Assembly (NCBI RefSeq): GCF_900111275.1
Contig: NZ_FOGR01000010.1
Span: 62,001-126,000, forward strand
DNA: 64,000 bases
Origin: Rhizobium sp. NFR03
GTDB taxonomy: Bacteria > Pseudomonadota > Alphaproteobacteria > Rhizobiales > Rhizobiaceae
Direction of reading: 5' to 3'
In this document: positions 58,783 through 64,000 of the stretch, piece after piece
Layout: each line of letters opens with the position of its first letter
Position numbering within the stretch: position 1 is the stretch's first letter
Position numbers and translations under genes: made by a program
Notes under the pieces: generated by a model
What the model saw: the letters and a program-made list of their open reading frames with translations, nothing else
Databases searched by the model: none
Told to the model about the DNA's origin: nothing

Positions 58783-58902
58783 ATGACAAAGAACGTCTTT
58801 CTGACGATGCGTACCCGTGCGGGCATGGCATCGCTTTCTGTCACTCCTGCTCCGATCAGCACCGGAGCAAAGGTCGCTGCGAAGGGGAGAACGGGCGCAT
58901 GA
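58783..58902 (+). CDS. Possible 39-residue leader peptide before the TerC/DUF475 gene
   Basis: An open frame from ATG 58783 (MTKNVFLTMRTRAGMASLS...) to TGA 58900-58902 overlaps the start of the next gene as ATGA, the classical coupling arrangement. No strong ribosome site precedes it, and the peptide resembles nothing I recognise. It could be a translated leader controlling the membrane protein, or chance. I treat it as a candidate only. Confidence 0.3.
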   Translation: MTKNVFLTMRTRAGMASLSVTPAPISTGAKVAAKGRTGA

Positions 58903-59996
58903 ACCCCTCCACACAGACATCGACCCTCAGCTATTTCACCTGGGCCTTTATCGTCACTGGCCTCGGCCTTGCCCTCGGCGCCTGGCTCGGCTGGAACGAG
59001 ACCGGCACGATAGGCGGCATGGCGACCGTCTTCTTCATCTGCACGGTGCTCGCCGTGCTCGAAATCTCGCTTTCCTTCGACAACGCCATCGTCAATGCCA
59101 ACAAGCTCAAGGACATGACGCCGATCTGGCAGCAGCGGTTCCTGACTTGGGGCATTCTCATCGCCGTCTTCGGCATGCGGATCGTCTTCCCGCTGCTGAT
59201 CGTGGTGATTGCAGCCGGCATCGGACCGGTGGATGCCATCATTCTCGCTGCCGCACGTCCCGACGAATATGCGCGCATCATGAACGACGCACATCTGCCG
59301 ATCGCAGCCTTCGGCGGCACCTTCCTGATGATGGTCGGCCTCTCCTACTTCTTCGATCATGACAAGAAGATCCACTGGATCTCCTTCATCGAGAAGCGTC
59401 TATCGGCGGCGGCCAGCATCAAGGGCGTGGAAATCGCCTTCGTTCTCATTCTGATCCTCGCCTTCTCCGCGCTGATCCCGGACGATGCGGCAACACCCGC
59501 CGTCGAGAGCACGACCTTCGTCTTCTCCGCCATCTATGGCCTCGTCACCTTCCTCGTTGTGGAAGTCATCGGCGGCCTGCTCGACGCATCGCAGAAGACC
59601 ATGAGCGAAGCGGCGAAGGGCGGCCTTGGCGCGTTCATCTACCTCGAAGTGCTCGATGCCAGTTTCTCGTTCGACGGTGTCATCGGCGCCTTCGCGTTGA
59701 CGCAGAACCTCTTCGTCATCGCCATCGGTCTCGGAATCGGCGCCATGTATGTGCGCTCCATGACGATCATGCTGGTGGAGAAGGGCACGCTTGCGGAATA
59801 TCGCTACCTGGAACATGGCGCGTTCTACGCAATCCTGATCCTGTCCGTGATCATGTACGTCCAGACGCTGGTCCATATCCCGGAGGTCATCACCGGTCTC
59901 GGCGGCGCAACGCTGATCGGCATCGCCCTCTGGTCGTCCATCCGGTACAACAAGAAACATCACCCTGTCGGGGCCGACGCTGTCGCCCAGCATTGA
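58899..59996 (+). CDS. TerC-superfamily DUF475 integral membrane protein
   Basis: A 365-residue membrane protein with about nine helices. Acidic in-membrane motifs typical of the TerC/DUF475 group are LEISLSFDNAIVNAN near residue 50 and LEVLDASFSFDGVIGAFA near 250. Relatives include manganese exporters (Alx, MeeF) and tellurite-resistance TerC, so metal ion export, possibly Mn, is the best inference. AAGGGGAG about 9 bases before ATG 58899 is a good ribosome site. A hairpin terminator follows the gene. Confidence 0.9.
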   Translation: MNPSTQTSTLSYFTWAFIVTGLGLALGAWLGWNETGTIGGMATVFFICTVLAVLEISLSFDNAIVNANKLKDMTPIWQQRFLTWGILIAVFGMRIVFPLLIVVIAAGIGPVDAIILAAARPDEYARIMNDAHLPIAAFGGTFLMMVGLSYFFDHDKKIHWISFIEKRLSAAASIKGVEIAFVLILILAFSALIPDDAATPAVESTTFVFSAIYGLVTFLVVEVIGGLLDASQKTMSEAAKGGLGAFIYLEVLDASFSFDGVIGAFALTQNLFVIAIGLGIGAMYVRSMTIMLVEKGTLAEYRYLEHGAFYAILILSVIMYVQTLVHIPEVITGLGGATLIGIALWSSIRYNKKHHPVGADAVAQH

Positions 59997-60043
59997 TATC
60001 GCGGTCGTCGGCGAAGGTCGCCGTCGATCCCGGTTACGTGAAG

Positions 60044-60075
60044 ACCCGCGTTTCGAGAGGATCGCGGGTTTTTTC
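60044..60075 (+). terminator. Rho-independent terminator after the TerC/DUF475 gene
   Basis: Stem ACCCGCG/CGCGGGT (60044-60050 with 60063-60069) followed by six T, about 47 bases after the stop codon. Confidence 0.85.
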
Positions 60076-60143
60076 ATGCGTGGCAGCGAAGCGCGGACCA
60101 AGATTTTCGCTGGTCGCTGAACCATCGGCTTGCAGACAAAAGC

Positions 60144-60180
60144 AAAGCCCGCCGGTCCGTCATGGACCTGCGGGCTTTTT
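60144..60180. terminator. Second hairpin terminator, probably serving the small minus-strand gene
   Basis: Stem AAAGCCCGC with GCGGGCTTT and an inner GGTCC/GGACC stem. A runs and T runs flank it, so it can act both ways; the small gene at 60255-60416 ends 75 bases to the right. Confidence 0.8.
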
Positions 60181-60254
60181 GCAGCCCGGGATGAATGATC
60201 CCAGGCAAAACCTTCCACTGCGGCGCTCTGACCGCAACGGCATTGGCGATCGTA

Positions 60255-60416
60255 TCAGCCGCGGCGATAGGGAGCCGGGAAGCTGGTCGGGTCGATGCCG
60301 AGGGTATTGAGGTCACGAGCCTGCGGGCGACGGCCGCCTTCGATGGCTGCTGCTGCTGCGGATGCTGCGCCGATAACGGCAAAGGCACGGCCGAAAATGT
60401 TACGCTTGCTGGTCAT
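60255..60416 (-). CDS. Small uncharacterised 53-residue protein
   Basis: A 53-residue frame from ATG 60416, with the strong ribosome site AGGAGACGAAG just before it. The peptide starts MTSKRNIFGRAFAVIGAA, has an alanine-rich middle, a basic turn (EGGRRPQARD) and ends LNTLGIDPTSFPAPYRRG. The segment LNTLGID resembles the C-terminal end of small DUF1127-type rhizobial proteins, but the rest does not, so I do not assign it. It has its own terminator on the left and a 277-base upstream region. The ribosome site and terminator make it a likely real gene. Confidence 0.7.
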   Translation of the reverse strand: MTSKRNIFGRAFAVIGAASAAAAAIEGGRRPQARDLNTLGIDPTSFPAPYRRG

Positions 60417-60635
60417 TGTCTTCGTCTCCTGCTCTCTCTTCTTGTGTGACCTGAAGATGGGCCTCCGGAGCCTCTTTCACAATGCACAAGTGTTCATTGC
60501 AGCCATGCGTGACAAGCAATACGGATGTCTTAAGAAGATATTACTTTGCCGAGGTGCCGGTAAGACGTTTGCGGAGACAAGTATCGTCGGAATTAAACCG
60601 ATTATATTGTCGCCGCCCGAAGCCGAAAAACGGGA

Positions 60636-60668
60636 ATGGCCGGACGTCCCAAGGGAGCATCCGGCCAT
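60636..60668 (-). terminator. Probable terminator after tctA
   Basis: 9-bp stem ATGGCCGGA/TCCGGCCAT (60636-60644 with 60660-60668); on the minus strand a T run follows five bases later. It lies 26 bases past the tctA stop. Confidence 0.65.
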
Positions 60669-60693
60669 GTATTATCCGCGATGAAGCCTCGGA

Positions 60694-62211
60694 TCAGTCT
60701 TCGCTGGCGGCCAGTTGCGAAAGCACCTGTCCGCGTCCGCGGGCGCGCAGGATCAGCGGTACGATCAGGGCGAGCGCTGCGATGGTCAGCAGCACGGCGG
60801 CGATCGGCGAGGTGAAGAGCACGCTCGGATCGCCCTGGCTGATGGCCAGAGCCCGGCGCAGCTGCTGTTCGGCAAGCGGCCCGAGAATAAGGCCAACGAC
60901 CACAGGCGCGATGGGATAACCGAGGATGCGCATGATGTAGCCGAGCAGGCCGAAGGCGAGCAGCATGCCAAGCTCGAACACCGACGGATTGGCGCCGATG
61001 GTGCCGAGCGTCGCAAACAGCAGGATGCCGGCATAGAGCCACGGCTTGGGGATCGTCAGCAGCTTCACCCAGAGGCCGACCAGCGGCAGGTTGAGAACGA
61101 GCAGCATGAAGTTGGCGATCAGCAGCGAGGCGATGAGGCCCCAGACGAGCTGCGGGTTGGTCGCAAAGAGCAGCGGGCCCGGTTGCAGGCCGTATTGCTG
61201 GAAGCCGGCAAGCATGATGGCGGCGGTGGCCGTCGTGGGCAGGCCGAGCGTCAGGAGCGGTACGAGTGTGCCGGCGGCAGACGCATTGTTGGCAGCTTCC
61301 GGCCCGGCGACGCCTTCGATCGCACCTTCGCCGAATTCTTCCGGGTACTTCGTCAGGCGCTTTTCGGTGGCGTAGGAGAGGAAGGTGCCGATTTCCGCAC
61401 CGCCGGCAGGCATGGCGCCGATCGGGAAGCCGATCAACGTGCCGCGCAGCCAGGGTTTCCAGGAGCGGGCCCAGTCCTGTTTCGTCATCCACACCGAGCC
61501 CTTGACGGCCTCGACCTTGTCAGGTCCGGTCGCGCCCTGTGCGGCGATGTAGAGCGTCTCGCCGATGGCGAAGAGGGCGACGGCAAGCGTGGTGACCTCA
61601 ATGCCGTCGAGCAGATCCGGCACGCCGAAGCTCATGCGCGCCTGACCGGTCAGCTGGTCGATCCCGACGATGGCGAGCGCAAAGCCGATGAAGAGCGAGG
61701 TCAGACCGCGCAGCGTGGAATCGCCGAAGGCCGAGGATACCGTGACGAAGGCGAGAACCATCAGGGCGAAATACTCGCGCGGTCCGAAGACGAGGGCCAC
61801 CTTGACCACGAAGGGCGCGATGAACGCCAGGCCGATGGTCGCGATGAGGCCGGCGACGAAGGAGCCGATGGCGGCTGTGGCCAGTGCCGGCCCTCCGCGC
61901 CCCTTCCGGGCCATCTTGTTGCCCTCCAGCGCGGTGACGATGGAGGCGCTTTCGCCGGGCGTGTTCAGGAGGATCGAGGTGGTGGAGCCGCCATACATGC
62001 CGCCATAATAGATGCCGGCGAACATGATCAGCGATCCCGCGGGATCCAGCCGGTAGGTCACGGGCAGCAGGAGCGCGACGGTCAGCGCCGGGCCGATGCC
62101 GGGGAGAACGCCCACCGCCGTCCCGAGCGTCACGCCGATGAGCGCGTAGATGAGGTTCATCGGCTGCATCGCAATCGCGATGCCCTGGAGCAGGAATTCG
62201 AATGTCGACAT
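60694..62211 (-). CDS. tctA: Tripartite tricarboxylate transporter large membrane subunit TctA
   Basis: The 12-helix permease of a TctCBA transporter. At 505 residues it is full length. Family signatures include [20 protein letters not shown] near the N-terminus, the [18 protein letters not shown] block, and the repeat-like [21 protein letters not shown] and [17 protein letters not shown]. It is last in tctC-tctB-tctA, starting 9 bases after tctB. The substrate of the system is set mainly by the TctC binding protein. Confidence 0.96.
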   Translation of the reverse strand: MSTFEFLLQGIAIAMQPMNLIYALIGVTLGTAVGVLPGIGPALTVALLLPVTYRLDPAGSLIMFAGIYYGGMYGGSTTSILLNTPGESASIVTALEGNKMARKGRGGPALATAAIGSFVAGLIATIGLAFIAPFVVKVALVFGPREYFALMVLAFVTVSSAFGDSTLRGLTSLFIGFALAIVGIDQLTGQARMSFGVPDLLDGIEVTTLAVALFAIGETLYIAAQGATGPDKVEAVKGSVWMTKQDWARSWKPWLRGTLIGFPIGAMPAGGAEIGTFLSYATEKRLTKYPEEFGEGAIEGVAGPEAANNASAAGTLVPLLTLGLPTTATAAIMLAGFQQYGLQPGPLLFATNPQLVWGLIASLLIANFMLLVLNLPLVGLWVKLLTIPKPWLYAGILLFATLGTIGANPSVFELGMLLAFGLLGYIMRILGYPIAPVVVGLILGPLAEQQLRRALAISQGDPSVLFTSPIAAVLLTIAALALIVPLILRARGRGQVLSQLAASED

Positions 62212-62220
62212 GACGCTCTC

Positions 62221-62715
62221 TTAAAAGAAGAGGTGTTCGAGCGGCCCTGCCGGCAGCGACAGCTGCAGGAGACCGGCGAAGATGAGCCAGACGGCGAGAC
62301 AGAGCGCGATGCCGACCGGAATGGTGATCCACAGCTTGCGCCGGCCGAAGCCAGCAGCCGTGAACGCAAAGAGCAGGCCCGTGGCGATGGAGAAGCCGAC
62401 GGTGCGCAGAAGCAGCATCTGCAGGACGAGACCCCCGACGATCCAGGCGACAGGCGGAATTTCCTGGCGTTCGCGCGTCGGGAATTCGCTGCGGAAGGCC
62501 GCGACGGCCGTCCAGACGGCAAGGCCGAGAAGACACCAGGCAATTACGAAAGGAACGGTGGCCGGGCCGATCTTGGAATAATTGGCCATGGCCGCAAGGC
62601 GGGAGCTATCCCAGAAGATCAGCCCGGCAAGGCTCGCGAGGAAGACCGCAACGGCAAGCGCCGCCCTGTCGGGGCGGCGCGAGCTTGCGCTTGGATTGCG
62701 CGGGAGTTCGCTCAT
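62221..62715 (-). CDS. tctB: Tripartite tricarboxylate transporter small membrane subunit TctB
   Basis: The four-helix small subunit of the transporter, poorly conserved in sequence across the family. The 164 residues show helices at about 20-36, 50-73, 90-110 and 128-150, and the family-like PATVPFVIAWCLLGLAVW and GFSIATGLLFAFTAAGFGRRKLW. The ATG overlaps the tctC stop by 4 bases (ATGA). Confidence 0.9.
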   Translation of the reverse strand: MSELPRNPSASSRRPDRAALAVAVFLASLAGLIFWDSSRLAAMANYSKIGPATVPFVIAWCLLGLAVWTAVAAFRSEFPTRERQEIPPVAWIVGGLVLQMLLLRTVGFSIATGLLFAFTAAGFGRRKLWITIPVGIALCLAVWLIFAGLLQLSLPAGPLEHLFF

Positions 62716-63656
62716 TGAACGAGACCGATTTCTTTGAGGATGGTTTCGGTGGCCGAGACGTCCTTGGCGAGCTGCTCCTTGAAGGCGTCGCCCGAAAGGT
62801 AGGTGTCCTGCCAGCCCTTTGTCTTCAGCGTTTCCTGCCAGGAGGCGGACTTCACCATCTTCTCGACGTCGGCGGTGACGGCTGCCTTCTGCTCGGCCGA
62901 GAGGCCGGGTGCAGCGGCGACCATGCGCCAGTTCTGCACGACCACGTCGAGGTTGCTTTCCTTCAGTGTCGGCGCGTCAACGCCGGCGATCTTTTCAGCG
63001 CTGGAGACGGCGAGAAGGCGCAGCGTGCCGGACTTCACCTGCGATTCAAATTCGCCGTAGCCGGAGATACCTGCGGTGACCTGGTTGCCGAGGATGGCGG
63101 CCAGTGCTTCGCCGCCGCCCGAAAAGGCGATGTAGTTGATCTTGGTCGGATCGACGCCGGCTGCCTTGGCGATGAGGCCAACGGCGATGTGGTCCGTGCC
63201 GCCGGCCGAGCCGCCAGCCCAGGATACCGAACCCGGATCCTGCTTCAGCGCCTCGACGAGGTCGCCCATAGTCTTCAGCGGCGATTCGGCGGGAACGACG
63301 ATCGCTTCGTATTCGCCGGTCAGGCGGGCGATCGGCTCGACTTCGTTCAGCGAAACCGGCGACTTGTTCGTCAGGATCGCGCCGACCATGACGTAGCCGC
63401 CGACAAGCAGGGCATTGGGGTTGCCGGCCGACTGGCTGGCGAACTGTGCCAGGCCGATGGTGCCGCCGGCGCCGGGCACGTTCTGAACCTGGACATTGCC
63501 GGCGATCTTTTCCTGCTGCAGGGCGGTCTGCATCGAGCGCGCCGTCTGGTCCCAGCCACCGCCGGGGTTTGCCGGTGCAATGATGGTGTAGTCGGCGGCC
63601 GCCGCCGGAAGCGCCATGGCGCCGGCGATCAGGGATGCGATAAGAAACTGTTTCAA
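62712..63656 (-). CDS. tctC: Tripartite tricarboxylate transporter periplasmic binding protein TctC
   Basis: Solute-binding protein of the Bug/TctC family, 314 residues. A Sec signal peptide (MKQFLIASLIAGAMALPAAA) is followed by ADYTIIAPANPGGGWDQTAR, the usual start of the mature protein. VQNVPGAGGTIGLAQFA and AGGSAGGTDHIAVGLIAKAAG contact the ligand's carboxylates in relatives. The start codon appears to be TTG 63656, with ACGGAGG seven bases before it. Citrate or a similar carboxylate is the likely ligand, but family specificities vary widely. A tandem TGTCA site lies about 185 bases upstream. Confidence 0.95.
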   Translation of the reverse strand: MKQFLIASLIAGAMALPAAAADYTIIAPANPGGGWDQTARSMQTALQQEKIAGNVQVQNVPGAGGTIGLAQFASQSAGNPNALLVGGYVMVGAILTNKSPVSLNEVEPIARLTGEYEAIVVPAESPLKTMGDLVEALKQDPGSVSWAGGSAGGTDHIAVGLIAKAAGVDPTKINYIAFSGGGEALAAILGNQVTAGISGYGEFESQVKSGTLRLLAVSSAEKIAGVDAPTLKESNLDVVVQNWRMVAAAPGLSAEQKAAVTADVEKMVKSASWQETLKTKGWQDTYLSGDAFKEQLAKDVSATETILKEIGLVQ

Positions 63657-63840
63657 GGGACGTCCTCCGTCAACGCGTTTGCGCGCTGTGTTTCAATTCT
63701 TGACGCGAGGAGCTTTTAAAACAGGCGCGCATGTCAGATCGCGGGGATCTTCGCTCGGGCCGTTTTGGGTGAGACACTCCTCCGCACCGCTTCGTCACCG
63801 CCTCCACGGCTGACGAACACCACTAAGCCACCATAGTAAG

Positions 63841-63858
63841 CTGACATCAACCTGACAT
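63841..63858 (-). promoter_or_regulatory. Tandem 7-bp repeat upstream of tctC
   Basis: CTGACAT-CAAC-CTGACAT: two exact heptamers with an 11-bp period. On the minus strand it reads ATGTCAG-N4-ATGTCAG, the spacing used by OmpR/PhoB-type regulators, pointing towards tctC. Confidence 0.5.
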
Positions 63859-63935
63859 CCATGCATCCAGTGCATAACTCGGGCCGATCGCGCCGGATTT
63901 TGCGGGAGATTTGGTCTCTGTCAGCGGATCAAGGC

Positions 63936-64000
63936 TTAGGGAAGGCCGAGCACGTCCCTCCAGCGGGCGATGAGGCGTGCGCGCTTTACCTGATCGAGAT
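63936..64000 (-). CDS. C-terminal end of an unidentified gene (cut by window edge)
   Basis: A minus-strand frame enters at the right edge and stops at TAA 63936-63938. The last 20 residues read LDQVKRARLIARWRDVLGLP, a plausible amphipathic C-terminus with normal codon use. It is too short to name. It runs in the same direction as tctCBA. Confidence 0.35.
   Translation of the reverse strand, partial: LDQVKRARLIARWRDVLGLP

Overview
The window is chromosomal backbone from a Hyphomicrobiales bacterium, most likely a member of Rhizobiaceae (Agrobacterium, Rhizobium or Allorhizobium type). The evidence is the gene order hemJ-rho-mnmE-mnmG-rsmG-parA-parB, which marks the replication-origin side of rhizobial chromosomes; a cell-cycle regulator of the TrcR/DUF1013 family; a cyclic beta-1,2-glucan synthase (NdvB/ChvB); a 1610-residue NAD-glutamate dehydrogenase; and high-GC coding with long antisense open frames. 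I see no rRNA, tRNA, CRISPR array, insertion sequence or prophage. Nearly every gene is intact and of normal family length.

Layout. 1-7.7 kb: hemJ (cut by the window edge or close to it), rho, then a tightly packed tRNA/rRNA modification and chromosome partition run (mnmE, mnmG, rsmG, parA, parB). Two perfect parS sites lie in this run and two one-mismatch copies lie at 16.2 and 31.4 kb. 7.9-12 kb (minus): leuS-lptE-holA. 12.3-18.6 kb: a YggS-type PLP protein, trcR, acetyl-CoA synthetase, a small SdhAF4-type assembly factor, htpX and rsmB. 18.7-23.7 kb: a heparinase II/III-like protein, purH and a UMF1-type exporter. 23.7-28.5 kb: the large NAD-glutamate dehydrogenase. 28.7-32.5 kb: pdxY, a beta-carbonic anhydrase, a MltB-like transglycosylase and asd. 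33-37 kb: an MHS-family transporter with a large periplasmic insertion, a PAP2 phosphatase and leuB.

37-47 kb (minus): ndvB followed closely by opgC. Together they give a synthase that makes, polymerises and cyclises beta-1,2-glucan and a membrane enzyme that probably succinylates it. 47.4-52.8 kb: a LysR regulator divergent from three translationally coupled genes, hglS, a D-2-hydroxyglutarate dehydrogenase and amaB. These fit the lower lysine/pipecolate pathway, from aminoadipate semialdehyde through 2-oxoadipate and D-2-hydroxyglutarate to 2-oxoglutarate.

52.9-55.3 kb (minus): DUF1045-phnM-phnN, the end of a phosphonate (C-P lyase) pathway without the lyase core, behind a Pho-box-like sequence. 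55.7-58.4 kb (minus): class II fructose-bisphosphate aldolase with gluconokinase, and an EamA-type exporter. 58.8-60 kb: a TerC/DUF475 membrane protein with a structured leader and a possible overlapping leader peptide. 60.3-63.7 kb (minus): a 53-residue unannotated small protein and a complete TctCBA tripartite tricarboxylate transporter whose upstream region carries a tandem TGTCA repeat.

I found no clearly new defence or mobile system. The observations most worth following are the parS cluster with one copy inside rsmG coding sequence, the HglS operon, the ndvB-opgC linkage, the two small open frames near the TerC gene, and the two TGTCA-type tandem sites upstream of phn and tct genes.
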